NCBI GenBank assembly: GCA_947624835.1 | Contig: CANQLX010000011.1 | Span: forward strand, 1 to 39,509 | DNA: 39,509 bases | Direction of reading: 5' to 3' | From: an uncultured Clostridia bacterium | GTDB lineage: Bacteria; Bacillota; Clostridia; Oscillospirales; Acutalibacteraceae | In this document: positions 7,382 to 16,805 of the stretch, piece by piece | How positions within the stretch are numbered: position 1 is the stretch's first letter | Layout of the letters: each line of letters starts with the position of its first letter | Notes under the pieces: model-generated | The model's database searches: none | The model's input: only the letters and a program-made list of their open reading frames with translations | What the model was told of the DNA's origin: nothing | Position numbers and translations under genes: made by a program

Positions 7382-8467
7382 ATGGGCGAAAAGAAGAAGG
7401 TACTTGTAGCCATGAGCGGCGGGGTTGACAGCTCTGTTGCCGCTGCAATTTTAATGAAGGATTATGAGGTCACGGGTGCGACTTTAAGACTTTTCACCAA
7501 TGAGGATATAAAGCTTGACAGAAATAAAAGCTGCTGCTCACTTGAGGATGTGGAAGATGCACGTTTTGTTGCAAATAAGCTTGGATTTAATCATTATGTA
7601 TATAATTTCGGGGATCGCTTTAAGGAATGTGTAATAGATAAATTCAACAATTCATATATGAACGGTCTTACACCGAATCCGTGTATAGACTGCAACCGTT
7701 TTATTAAATTCGATGCACTCTTGAAAAGAGCGGAGCTTCTTGAAAATGATTTTATAGCAACAGGACATTATGTACGCAGACACTTTGATGAAGCTACAGG
7801 AAAATTCAAGCTTCTCAAAGGTTTGGATCCGTCTAAGGATCAAAGCTATGTATTATATGGTCTTACTCAGTATCAGCTATCCAAAACACTGTTTCCGATA
7901 GGTGAACTTACAAAGGAACAGACGAGAGAAATAGCAAGACAATACGGACTTGCCAATGCTTCAAAGCCCGACAGTCAGGATATATGCTTTGTTCCTGACG
8001 GTGATTATGCTTCATTTATCGAGGAATATACGGGAAAAAAATTTCCGGACGGCGATTTTGTTGATAAAAACGGCAACATTCTCGGGCGGCACAGAGGTAT
8101 AATAAGATATACCGTGGGACAGCGAAAGGGACTCGGAATAGCACTCGGTGTTCCTGCCTATGTTGTATCAAAGGATACAGAGAAGAACACTGTTACCCTC
8201 GGAGCAGATGAGGATCTGTTTACTGATACTGCGTATGCCTGTGATGTGAATTGGATATCCGGAGAAATGCCCGACAGACCTATAAGAGTAAATGCGAAAA
8301 TAAGATATAATCAGAAAGAGCAGCCTGCCACCCTGTATCCTCTTGAAAACGGTGATATAAAGGTAGTATTTGATTTGCCGCAAAGAGCCGTAACCTGCGG
8401 TCAGGCTGTTGTGTGCTACGACGGGGAAACGATGCTTGGGGGAGGAACCTGCAGATTCGCAGATTGA
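7382..8467 (+). CDS. mnmA: tRNA-specific 2-thiouridylase MnmA
   Basis: This enzyme inserts sulfur at C2 of the wobble uridine of tRNA-Lys, Glu and Gln, with ATP activation. The PP-loop SGGVDS is at residues 12-17. The two catalytic cysteines are C101 (NPCIDC) and C202 (DICFVPDG). GLDPSKDQSYVL and the C-terminal beta-barrel (RHRGIIRYTVGQRKGLGIA onward) are complete. Its 361 residues are the normal length. It is the last gene of the plus-strand run begun by trmL. Confidence 0.97.
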   Translation: MGEKKKVLVAMSGGVDSSVAAAILMKDYEVTGATLRLFTNEDIKLDRNKSCCSLEDVEDARFVANKLGFNHYVYNFGDRFKECVIDKFNNSYMNGLTPNPCIDCNRFIKFDALLKRAELLENDFIATGHYVRRHFDEATGKFKLLKGLDPSKDQSYVLYGLTQYQLSKTLFPIGELTKEQTREIARQYGLANASKPDSQDICFVPDGDYASFIEEYTGKKFPDGDFVDKNGNILGRHRGIIRYTVGQRKGLGIALGVPAYVVSKDTEKNTVTLGADEDLFTDTAYACDVNWISGEMPDRPIRVNAKIRYNQKEQPATLYPLENGDIKVVFDLPQRAVTCGQAVVCYDGETMLGGGTCRFAD

Positions 8468-8482
8468 TTGGTATAAAAGCAC

Positions 8483-8511
8483 TTGCAAACTGTTATGTGA
8501 TGGTATATAAT
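8483..8511 (+). promoter_or_regulatory. Promoter of the AI-2E transporter-pullulanase unit
   Basis: TTGCAA (8483-8488), a 17-base spacer and TATAAT (8506-8511) lie in the only gap (79 bases) between mnmA and the next gene. The start codon is about 28 bases downstream of a likely +1. Confidence 0.75.
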
Positions 8512-8546
8512 TAAATCAGATAGATTGTAATGTTCCGGAGGATAAC

Positions 8547-9809
8547 ATGAATTTAGATAGAAAAAATATTGAAAAGATATTGCTTATCGGAGTAGTATTT
8601 ATTTTGGTGTACCTCGGTCTGCAAAATATGAATGTTGTAATCTCTTTTCTGGGGTGGTTGTTTCAGGTTACACTTCCGTTTATTATAGCCATATGGTGTA
8701 CGCTGTTTCTTAATGTTCCGATGAAAGCTATAGAAAAAAGGCTTTTCAGACCAAAGGACGGCAAACCTGTAAAACCGATTTTTGAAAAATTAAGACGGCC
8801 TGTTGCACTTGTCTTAGCAATTGTTTTGTTTATTGTTATAATCGGCGCATTTTTGGTGATTATAATACCCGAAATAGGAAGCAGTTTGAACAGTCTTGCT
8901 GCATCTATACCCGGAGCAATAAATCAGTTTAGGGATTGGATAACAAAACTCGGAGAAGAAAATGAATTCGTGGGAGATGCCCTCTCAAATATAAAAATAA
9001 ATTGGGACGATGTAACAAAATACATAACAAGCTTTTTACAGAATGATGCAGCAGGTGTTGTGAGCTATGCAATGGGAATGGTTTCCTCGGTTGTAAGTGT
9101 TGCCATTAATGTTTTTTTGGGAATAGTTATCTCTATATATACGCTTGTTCAGAAAGAAAAGATAGCTGTTAGTGCAAAAAAGCTTGTATATTCTGTTTTT
9201 CCGCTCAGAGCCGCTGACTTTATCGTTGAGGTAGCCTCACTTACAAACCGTTCATTCTATAACAGTATAACGGGACAAATGATGGAATGTGTTATCCTCG
9301 GAAGTCTTACCGCTTTGGGTATGACGATTTTTGGTTTCCCGTATGCAGCACTTATAGGTGTTATGATTGCCTTACTTTCATGGATACCTATGTTCGGTGT
9401 TGGTATAGGTGCAGCGATCGGAGCATTATTTATTCTCACAGTTGATCCTATGCAGGCGATCTGGTTCGTTGTATTTATGATATGTCTGCAACAGATTGAG
9501 GGAAATTTCATATTCCCGAGAGTTGTGGGGAATAATATGGGACTTCCACCAATTTTGCTCGTTTCCGCTATTATACTTTTCAGTAATTTTTTCGGTATCA
9601 TAGGACTGCTTATAAGTGGACCTACCATGTGTGTAATATATACGCTTGTCAGAAGATTTATATTTACAAGTCTGAGGTCAAAAAGAATACCGCATGAGAA
9701 ATATTTGGCTAAACCACAGAGGTTTATGCCGAGAAGACGCAAAATTAAGTCCGATAAAAATAAATTTAAGATACCTATGAAAATGAAAATAAAGAAAAAT
9801 AAAAGTTGA
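8547..9809 (+). CDS. AI-2E (PerM/YtvI) family membrane protein
   Basis: A polytopic inner-membrane protein of 420 residues with about eight hydrophobic segments. Two are near the N-terminus (KILLIGVVFILVYLGL; LPFIIAIWCTLFLNV), one is near residues 88-112, a soluble region at about 113-165 follows, and a C-terminal cluster includes AALIGVMIALLSWIPMFGVG and ILLVSAIILFSNFFGIIGLL. The family was named for autoinducer-2 export, but characterised members also include Na+/H+ antiporters, so the substrate is open. The tail is very basic (Lys/Arg). RBS GGAGG. It is co-transcribed with the pullulanase 34 bases downstream; a functional link is not evident. Confidence 0.88.
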   Translation: MNLDRKNIEKILLIGVVFILVYLGLQNMNVVISFLGWLFQVTLPFIIAIWCTLFLNVPMKAIEKRLFRPKDGKPVKPIFEKLRRPVALVLAIVLFIVIIGAFLVIIIPEIGSSLNSLAASIPGAINQFRDWITKLGEENEFVGDALSNIKINWDDVTKYITSFLQNDAAGVVSYAMGMVSSVVSVAINVFLGIVISIYTLVQKEKIAVSAKKLVYSVFPLRAADFIVEVASLTNRSFYNSITGQMMECVILGSLTALGMTIFGFPYAALIGVMIALLSWIPMFGVGIGAAIGALFILTVDPMQAIWFVVFMICLQQIEGNFIFPRVVGNNMGLPPILLVSAIILFSNFFGIIGLLISGPTMCVIYTLVRRFIFTSLRSKRIPHEKYLAKPQRFMPRRRKIKSDKNKFKIPMKMKIKKNKS

Positions 9810-9843
9810 TCCGCAGGGACAATATTAATACGGAGGGATAGGA

Positions 9844-12800
9844 TTGCCGGGATTTAAAAAGGTTTGCAGCTTGATGCTCGCAATCACAACATTATTAGGG
9901 GGATGTGCAATGTCTGTAGGTGCAGCTAAGACGGAAGAAAACAAAAATGAAACTGTATATGCCCATGAGCTTGATAAGCAGGCGTATGACGGGAACGATT
10001 TGGGAGCGGTTTATAAAAAATCCGGAACAACATTTAAGGTATGGGCTCCCATCGCAGAGAGGGTTGCGGTAAAGCTTTATGCAACGGGCAGCTCCGATGA
10101 AGAAGGGGCACAGGAAATTTCCACAACCGTTATGAAAAAGGGTGAAAAAGGTGTCTGGAGTGTTACCATTAAGGGTGATAAGAAAAATCTTTACTACACA
10201 TACCTTGTTACAAATAACGGAGTGACAACCGAAACGGCTGATGTCTATTCCAAGGCTGTGGGTGTGAACGGAAACAGGAGTATGATTGTTGACCTCGATT
10301 CTACAGATCCTGATGGTTGGGATAAGGATAATCATGTACTGTGCGATGATCCCACGGACGCTATTGTGTGGGAGGTTCATGTCCGTGATTTTTCAAAGAG
10401 TGAAATCTCAGGTGTTTCCCTCAAATATAAGGGAAAATATCTTGCCTTTACCGAAAAGGGTACCACTGTCGGCGATAAGGGTGATGTTTCTACCTGTGTA
10501 GATTATCTGAAAAAATTGGGTGTTACACACGTTCAGCTTATGCCCGTGTTTGACTATGCAACGGTGGATGAAACAAGTAATGATTCCGAGGAATTTAACT
10601 GGGGATATGATCCTAAAAATTATAATGTACCCGAGGGTTCGTATTCGACAAATCCCTATGATGGAAATGTGCGTATAAAAGAATTTAAGCAGATGGTAAA
10701 AGCACTGCATGATGCCGGTATAGGTGTAATTATGGATGTAGTATACAATCATACCTACACTGCAAAGGGAAGCTGCTTTGAAAATACCGTTCCCGGATAT
10801 TACTACCGACTTAATGAGGACGGATCTTTCTCGGACGGTTCGGGATGCGGTAATGAAACGGCGAGTGAACATCTTATGTACAGAAAATATATGATAGATT
10901 CGATTCTTTACTGGACGAATGAGTATCATATAGACGGTTTCCGCTTTGATCTTATGGGTGTTCATGATGTGGAAACATTAAATCTTATCCGTGAAGCACT
11001 TGATAAGAAGGTTAAGAACGGAAATAGGATAATAATGTACGGCGAGCCTTGGACAGCATCTGCTCTTGCCACAAAGGAAAAAACGGCTGTCAAGGATAAT
11101 GCAAAGCTTCTCAGTGACAGAATAGGTGTATTTAATGATACATTCCGTGATGCAGTAAAGGGTCATGTTTTCAATGCACAGGAGCCGGGATTTGTGCAAA
11201 GCGGTACAGGTGTGCAGACACTCAGGAACAGTATTGCAGCAAATACTGTTGATGCGACCGCTTTTTTGAAGCAGCCTTCTCAGTCTGTTACATATGTTTC
11301 AGCACATGATAATTATACACTTTATGATAAACTGATTTTGTCTACAAAAAATGACGAGAGCTATGATCAACGTGATGAGTCTATTGTTGATATGAATAAA
11401 CTTGCCGCTGCTATATTGATGACCTCCCAGGGTACAATATTCATGCAGGCAGGAGAGGAATTTGCAAGGACAAAGCTTGGCGATGAAAACAGCTATATTT
11501 CCTCCGATAAAATAAATCAGCTTGATTGGAATAATCTTATTAAGTATGCTGACCTTGATTCGTATTATCAGGGACTTATCGAAATCAGGAAGAACTTCAA
11601 GCCGTTCAGAGATCCTACAACAACCTCCGCAAAAAAGATTGCATTCTCGGATACAGATAACGGTGTTGTGGCATATACCCTTGAAAATTCGGTAACTAAG
11701 GACAATGAGTGGGCATATGTTGCGGTATTGTTCAATGCAACCGATGAGAGGACAGAGGTTACTCTCAAACAAAGCGGAAATACCAAACTCCCACAAAAAT
11801 GGGAGATTGTTGCGGACAAAGGACAGGCGGGTCTTGAAGGGATAGGAGTTATTGAGGGAAATAAGATAACTGTTGACCCCGGCTCTGCTTTGATACTTGC
11901 CGACAAGGAAAGCTTTGATAAGCTTGCCATTAAGTCTGATAAATGTATTGTTACCGTTGAATATAAGGACAGCGAAAGCGGAGATGTTATAAAAAAGCAG
12001 GTGCTTAAGGGAGCGGACGGTGACGGTTATACTGTCACAAGAAGCGAATTTTATGATGTTGAATATGATTATATTGGTGTTGACGGCGAGGAAAAGGGAA
12101 ACTTCACAAAGCAGCCAAAGACCGTAACCTATAAATACAATAAATTTGACGGAAAGATTGTTAAGCTGACTGTTAATTATCTAAAGGAAGGAAATGACCT
12201 TCTCCAAACCGGAAGTACAGAGGCTGCTCTCAGCTATACTCAGAATATAAGGGAAGGAAGTCATTATAATGCACCGATAAAGGTGATAGACGGCATGACC
12301 TTGAAAGTGGATAAATTCCCCGAAAATTCCTTTGGAACGGCATATCAGGAGGATATTACGGTTGACTATTACTATGAACCCCTCAGTGCCGAGGATCTTG
12401 TAATACATTACTTTGATGATTCGGGCATTGACGGAGTATGTGTATATGTATATACAGAAACCGAAGATGGAGAACAGAGTATTACGGATAAAGCACCCGG
12501 AAGCAAAATGACACCTGACAATAACCTCGGAAGTGGTTGGTACAGTATCACCATTAAAGATAAGGGAAATGTAAGCGGGTTGAAAGCAAAGTTCTGTGAT
12601 TCAAAGGGCGAGAATCTTGACTCGAAGGAATATTCCTTGAAACGTGAGGTATGGATAGAGAAAGGTACAGTGAAACATAAGGGAGAGGTAAATGTTATAT
12701 ATCTTGATAGTCAGGGCAAGGTTTTAAATTCTGTGGTACTCAACGGCAAAGAGGGAAGCGAATACCAAACAGAAAGAGAACAGTTTGACAATATGAAGTT

Positions 12801-13008
12801 TGTCAGTGCTACATCAAACGCAAAAGGTTCATATACTGAAACCCCGATATATGTTATATACAGCTATGACAAATTAAATATAACCGAAAAGCCTGAGGTT
12901 ATGAAGGTTGTTATTGCATTATGCTGTTCATTTACAGTTACACTTGTGGCAGCCGGAATACTAATGGTTGTATATTTCAATAAAAAGAGAAAATTAAAAA
13001 TAAAATAA
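9844..13008 (+). CDS. pulA: Cell-surface type I pullulanase with MucBP and CBM26-like modules and C-terminal membrane anchor
   Basis: It hydrolyses alpha-1,6 branches of pullulan, amylopectin and limit dextrins outside the cell. Start is TTG at 9844, six bases after GGAGGG. Residues 1-28 form a signal peptide that also contains a lipobox-like LGGC ending at Cys21. A CBM48-like domain (about 50-150) precedes the GH13_14 catalytic domain, which has NWGYDP (252-257), nucleophile D369 (GFRFD), acid/base E401 (YGEPW) and D489 (SAHDN). After it come two MucBP-like modules (about 697-766 and 771-849), a probable CBM26 starch-binding module (about 851-944), a third MucBP-like module (about 948-1009), a membrane helix (1019-1044) and a Lys/Arg tail. 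No LPXTG and no dockerin are visible, so it is anchored by a membrane helix. Enzyme class is secure; module names are from recall. Confidence 0.93.
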   Translation: MPGFKKVCSLMLAITTLLGGCAMSVGAAKTEENKNETVYAHELDKQAYDGNDLGAVYKKSGTTFKVWAPIAERVAVKLYATGSSDEEGAQEISTTVMKKGEKGVWSVTIKGDKKNLYYTYLVTNNGVTTETADVYSKAVGVNGNRSMIVDLDSTDPDGWDKDNHVLCDDPTDAIVWEVHVRDFSKSEISGVSLKYKGKYLAFTEKGTTVGDKGDVSTCVDYLKKLGVTHVQLMPVFDYATVDETSNDSEEFNWGYDPKNYNVPEGSYSTNPYDGNVRIKEFKQMVKALHDAGIGVIMDVVYNHTYTAKGSCFENTVPGYYYRLNEDGSFSDGSGCGNETASEHLMYRKYMIDSILYWTNEYHIDGFRFDLMGVHDVETLNLIREALDKKVKNGNRIIMYGEPWTASALATKEKTAVKDNAKLLSDRIGVFNDTFRDAVKGHVFNAQEPGFVQSGTGVQTLRNSIAANTVDATAFLKQPSQSVTYVSAHDNYTLYDKLILSTKNDESYDQRDESIVDMNKLAAAILMTSQGTIFMQAGEEFARTKLGDENSYISSDKINQLDWNNLIKYADLDSYYQGLIEIRKNFKPFRDPTTTSAKKIAFSDTDNGVVAYTLENSVTKDNEWAYVAVLFNATDERTEVTLKQSGNTKLPQKWEIVADKGQAGLEGIGVIEGNKITVDPGSALILADKESFDKLAIKSDKCIVTVEYKDSESGDVIKKQVLKGADGDGYTVTRSEFYDVEYDYIGVDGEEKGNFTKQPKTVTYKYNKFDGKIVKLTVNYLKEGNDLLQTGSTEAALSYTQNIREGSHYNAPIKVIDGMTLKVDKFPENSFGTAYQEDITVDYYYEPLSAEDLVIHYFDDSGIDGVCVYVYTETEDGEQSITDKAPGSKMTPDNNLGSGWYSITIKDKGNVSGLKAKFCDSKGENLDSKEYSLKREVWIEKGTVKHKGEVNVIYLDSQGKVLNSVVLNGKEGSEYQTEREQFDNMKFVSATSNAKGSYTETPIYVIYSYDKLNITEKPEVMKVVIALCCSFTVTLVAAGILMVVYFNKKRKLKIK

Positions 13009-13043
13009 CCTATATAGGATATAGTGCGATGCTATGAGAAAAT

Positions 13044-13090
13044 GGGGCTCTGCATTAAGTTTGAATAAACTTAAGCAGGCCCCGTTTTTA
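13044..13090 (+). terminator. Rho-independent terminator after pullulanase gene
   Basis: A long stem runs from GGGGC (13044) to GCCCC (13083), with an inner TTAAGTTT/AAACTTAA arm and one bulge, followed by a T run. The A-rich left flank means it could also stop minus-strand transcription from the phospholipase gene. Confidence 0.85.
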
Positions 13091-13180
13091 TATGCTTGGA
13101 TATTAGTTAAAGTAGAAGTATTTTTGAGGAAATCTGCACCTGTGTGACAATTTCCTAATGATTTCTTACGGTTTACTGAC

Positions 13181-14140
13181 CTATGGCAGACATATGTCGT
13201 GTTGCCCTGAAAATGGAGCTTTGCAGTCATTCTTTGTCAATGCTCCACCGCTTTTAAGCTTCCTGATCAGATAAAGAGAGGTTTCCTCCGCACTTTCGGT
13301 TAAATCAAGAAAGCTTTCGTTGTGTATGCTGCCATCAACAGGTGAAGTCCATGAACGGTGTTCCAAATTTGCCGGATCCCCGGATAAATCTATTTTTATA
13401 TTTCTGAAAAATACCGATATAACGGGCGGCAGCCGAAAAAGCTTTTCCAGAGCCTTGACAGTTTTTTTCTTTAGGGAGAGCCTGTCATTAAGAACATACA
13501 GTGCAGTTCTCCAATCTATCATTGAGCGGATTATTTCATACTCGTTTATATCGGGAACCGTATCTGAGGTTATCAGATATGAAGAGAGTGCTTCTGCCGC
13601 TATGCGGTAGGCCCGTTTATCCTTGGGTGATGTATCTTCAAGCCTGAATTTATATGCCGGTATTTTCTTTTCATGCATAAGCAGTATTGTGTCGAGCTCA
13701 CCCTCTAATTTATTGTGGTAGATGGAGCTTAATTTTATTTTTGATGCTATTTGCGAAAAATAGTCAAAAGAAATGACATCTGCTGCAGTTTTTCCCTCCG
13801 ACAGTTTCTCTGCATAGTTGACAATATATGGGTGAGCCAGTGAATCATAGGCATAATGTGTAACAAATCCAAAAGCATAGCTCATTGCCGCAGTGTTCTC
13901 TTTTACATTCGAATATTCATAAAGATAATTCAGAATTATTTCCGCACTTGTGCCGTGCATGATATGAGAAATCCTTGAAAGACTTCTTTGCAGCTGCCAT
14001 GGCATAATCCTATGCGGGAAAAATATATCCGGACCGTTTGCTCCCCATAGAAATGTATTGCGGTCAAGTCCGCTGAATTCACATGATATTTTATTAAAAA
14101 CTCTTTCAGCTAAAAGATAATGTGATATTACGGCAGGCAT
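13181..14140 (-). CDS. Zinc-dependent phospholipase C-family protein
   Basis: 319 residues. The N-terminal block MPAVISHYLLAERVF, then WGANGPDIFFPHR, HIMHGTSAE and GFVTHYAYDSLAHPY carries the spaced His/Asp residues expected of the zinc-dependent phospholipase C fold (PF00882). No signal peptide is visible, unlike secreted toxins of the family, so an intracellular housekeeping role is likelier. I use the ATG at 14140: AGGAGTG lies 7 bases upstream, and the longer frame from 14170 would run into pcrA. It lies 16 bases downstream of pcrA, so the two are co-transcribed. The C-terminal half is not recognisable by eye. Confidence 0.8.
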   Translation of the reverse strand: MPAVISHYLLAERVFNKISCEFSGLDRNTFLWGANGPDIFFPHRIMPWQLQRSLSRISHIMHGTSAEIILNYLYEYSNVKENTAAMSYAFGFVTHYAYDSLAHPYIVNYAEKLSEGKTAADVISFDYFSQIASKIKLSSIYHNKLEGELDTILLMHEKKIPAYKFRLEDTSPKDKRAYRIAAEALSSYLITSDTVPDINEYEIIRSMIDWRTALYVLNDRLSLKKKTVKALEKLFRLPPVISVFFRNIKIDLSGDPANLEHRSWTSPVDGSIHNESFLDLTESAEETSLYLIRKLKSGGALTKNDCKAPFSGQHDICLP

Positions 14141-14156
14141 TTTAACACTCCTAAAA

Positions 14157-16535
14157 TTATAATATGACAAGATTTGTATAATTAGCCATAAGCTTTTTTG
14201 TTCCTACATTATCAAAGGCAATTTCAAGAAGGGTATCGGAAGCCATACGTTTGGTGTTTAAAACAGTTCCGTCGCCGAAGGTTTTGTGTCTTACCCTCAT
14301 TCCCACCGAATATGTTTGGGAATCATTTTTCCTTGTCGGTGCAGAGGATATAACCCTGCTGTGCATCATATCATTCTGACGTTTAATACCCGATTGTATG
14401 CGCCCGAATCCGAGATCCTCCGGTACTTTATATTCCTTTTCTTCAACAAGATCTGAGGGAAGTTCGCTGAGAAAGCGTGAAGGACTGTTTCTTGAGGTTT
14501 TTCCGAAAATGGTTCTCGACCTTGAATTTATAAGATACAGCTTTCTTTTGGCTCTTGTTATGCCGACATAAGCAAGTCGTCTTTCTTCCTGCATATCCTC
14601 CATGGACAGTGTCGAGAGGTAACCGGGGAAAATATTCTCCTCCATTCCGGGAATAAATACGGTATCAAATTCAAGACCCTTTGCGGAATGAAGCGTCATA
14701 AGTATAACATAGCTCTCCTCATCATCGGAATTGTAGCTGTCTATATCGGTAAGGAGGGCAATTTCTTCCAAAAATCCCTGTAAGGTTGCGTCGTCGGGAT
14801 TCTCCTGCTCATAACGTATGATGCTTGATTTAAGCTCACGGATGTTTTCCGCCGCTTCCTCACCATGGTCGCTTTCCTTAAGAATAAAGGGAATATAATC
14901 AATTCTTTCTATAAGCTTACTGTACATTTCGGAGATAGAACTGCCGTTTTCAAGATAATCCGACATTTCCTCTATAATTGAACAAAAATCAGCAAGTTTG
15001 GGATAGGATTTGATTAGTGCTTCAAACTGATTGCCCTGCTTCATTGTTTCAAACATACTCTGACCGAGCATATTTCCTATTTCTTCTATTCCGGAAACAG
15101 TTTTATTTCCTATTGCTCTTTTGGGGACGTTTATTATACGTCTTAGTCTTATATCATCGTTATGGTTTGATATTACACTCAGATATGCGATCATGTCACG
15201 TATTTCACGTCTTTCATAAAAGCGTTTTCCGCCGATTATTCTGTACGGTATTGCCGAGCGAACCAAAGCACGCTCGAGGTTTTGTGATTGGGAATTAAGC
15301 CTGTAAAGTATTGCATAGTCCTTATAGGATTTACCCTCGGAAATGCCGCTGAGAATAGTGTCAGCAATAAAATTACTTTCGTCACGCTCGTCAAGGGCAG
15401 TATAACGGAGAATTTTTTCTCCTGACTGATTATTTGTCCATAGTGTTTTAGCCTTTCGCGCGGTATTATTTTTAATCACGGAATTTGCTGCCGAAAGGAT
15501 ATTTTGTGTTGAGCGATAGTTCTGTTCAAGCTTTATGCTATATGCATTCTCAAAGGTTTTTTCAAAATCAAGAATATTACTTATACTTGCTCCACGGAAT
15601 TTATATATGCTCTGGTCATCATCTCCAACAACGCAGAGATTATTATGTACGCTTGAAAGCAGCCGTACAAGCTCATACTGCATATGGTTTGTGTCCTGAT
15701 ATTCGTCAACCATAATATATTTGAACCGATTTCCGTATTTTTCCAATATCTCCGGAAAATTCTTCAAAAGTATGACAGTATTGAATATCATATCGTCAAA
15801 GTCCATGGCATCGGCTTTTATCAGTCTGCTTTGATAAATTTTATATACCTTTGCTATTGACGAAAGTCTGATATCCCCGACAGAATATTCTGAATATTCA
15901 TCGGGTGACATAAGATTATCCTTAGCATTGGAAATTTCTGTAAGTATCTCCTTTGGAGCAAGCATTTTTTCGTCCATATCAAGTGCCTTCAAGCAATCCT
16001 TTATAAGACGTTTCTGATCATCTGTATCATATACGGTGAAATGAGGCGTGTAACCGAGATAATGCCCGCAGCTTCTGAGTATTCTTCCGCAGGCGGAATG
16101 GAAAGTTGATGCCCATATATCAAGACCTTTCTCACCTACTTTATTGCATATTCTTTCTTTGAGTTCAGTCGCTGCTTTGTTAGTAAAGGTTATTGCAAGT
16201 ATTCTCCATGGAGCAGGGGCAGATACCGAAAGCTTTTGTGCGAGCTCATCCCTCAGAGGAGTTTTTGATTCTGCAGTTTGCCGTATTTCTTCAATTTCTT
16301 CTTCACTGTATTCACCATATATTTCATCTGTTTCATATGCTCTTCCCCAACGCAGTATATTCGCAATTCTGTTTACAAGTACGGTTGTTTTTCCGCTTCC
16401 TGCACCGGCAAGTATCAAAAGCGGTGAGGTTACCCTGTATACTGCTTCCTGTTGTTTATCATTGAGTTCCGAAAACTCATTTTCTATAATTTTTCTTCTC
16501 AGAGCTGCAAGCTCAGAATAGGCTGTTTCATTCAT
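14157..16535 (-). CDS. pcrA: UvrD/PcrA superfamily 1 DNA helicase
   Basis: A 3'-5' DNA helicase for repair, rolling-circle replication and removal of RecA or stalled RNA polymerase. Of its 792 residues, Walker A AGAGSGKT is at 43-50, followed by ITFTNKAATELKERI (motif Ia), MVDEYQDTN (II), VGDDDQSIYKFRGA (III), LEQNYRS (IV), VILMTLHSAKGLEFD (V) and YVGITRAK (VI). The last ~50 residues (VGMRVRHKTFGDGTVL onward) match the Tudor-like domain that contacts RNA polymerase in Firmicutes PcrA. ATG at 16535 with AGGAG upstream. Confidence 0.96.
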   Translation of the reverse strand: MNETAYSELAALRRKIIENEFSELNDKQQEAVYRVTSPLLILAGAGSGKTTVLVNRIANILRWGRAYETDEIYGEYSEEEIEEIRQTAESKTPLRDELAQKLSVSAPAPWRILAITFTNKAATELKERICNKVGEKGLDIWASTFHSACGRILRSCGHYLGYTPHFTVYDTDDQKRLIKDCLKALDMDEKMLAPKEILTEISNAKDNLMSPDEYSEYSVGDIRLSSIAKVYKIYQSRLIKADAMDFDDMIFNTVILLKNFPEILEKYGNRFKYIMVDEYQDTNHMQYELVRLLSSVHNNLCVVGDDDQSIYKFRGASISNILDFEKTFENAYSIKLEQNYRSTQNILSAANSVIKNNTARKAKTLWTNNQSGEKILRYTALDERDESNFIADTILSGISEGKSYKDYAILYRLNSQSQNLERALVRSAIPYRIIGGKRFYERREIRDMIAYLSVISNHNDDIRLRRIINVPKRAIGNKTVSGIEEIGNMLGQSMFETMKQGNQFEALIKSYPKLADFCSIIEEMSDYLENGSSISEMYSKLIERIDYIPFILKESDHGEEAAENIRELKSSIIRYEQENPDDATLQGFLEEIALLTDIDSYNSDDEESYVILMTLHSAKGLEFDTVFIPGMEENIFPGYLSTLSMEDMQEERRLAYVGITRAKRKLYLINSRSRTIFGKTSRNSPSRFLSELPSDLVEEKEYKVPEDLGFGRIQSGIKRQNDMMHSRVISSAPTRKNDSQTYSVGMRVRHKTFGDGTVLNTKRMASDTLLEIAFDNVGTKKLMANYTNLVIL

Positions 16536-16581
16536 GAACCGATCTTCTCCTGTTTTATTGTATCAATTTCATACTTATTCT

Positions 16582-16610
16582 ATTTTACAACAAAATAACG
16601 ATAATATCAA
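16582..16610 (-). promoter_or_regulatory. pcrA promoter
   Basis: On the minus strand TTGATA (16610-16605), a 17-base spacer and TAAAAT (16587-16582) lie about 47 bases upstream of the pcrA start. Confidence 0.6.
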
Positions 16611-16709
16611 ATAAATTTATTGTTAAGGGTTATACCTAATATTGACTTTTTCATAATATGGTATTAAGAGTATACATTTTATTGTATATTTATAATTATT
16701 TTTATTTTT

Positions 16710-16778
16710 CGGGGAATTGACCCTGAAGGGTAAAATTTTAAACGATTTGCCCCGGTAAATGAAAGGAGTATTCCTTTC
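16710..16778 (+). promoter_or_regulatory. Structured leader upstream of GH25 lysozyme gene
   Basis: CGGGG (16710-16714) can pair with CCCCG (16750-16754), enclosing a small ACCC/GGGT hairpin (16720-16731, loop TGAA) and an A/T-rich arm. A second perfect 7-bp hairpin GAAAGGA/TCCTTTC (16761-16778, loop GTAT) follows and contains an AGGAG that resembles the true AGGAGG at 16791. It does not match any riboswitch consensus I can recall. It may be a regulatory leader or simply a stable 5' end. Confidence 0.4.
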
Positions 16779-16805
16779 TTTAAATAAATAAGGAGGATTT
16801 TTATT

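Noticed and set aside
12890..13008. LPXTG sortase signal on the pullulanase
   Set aside because: The C-terminus has a hydrophobic helix and basic tail but no LPXTG-like motif before it.
16710..16778. Leader of GH25 gene as a c-di-AMP, c-di-GMP or preQ1 riboswitch
   Set aside because: The conserved sequence cores of these classes are not present; only stems are seen.
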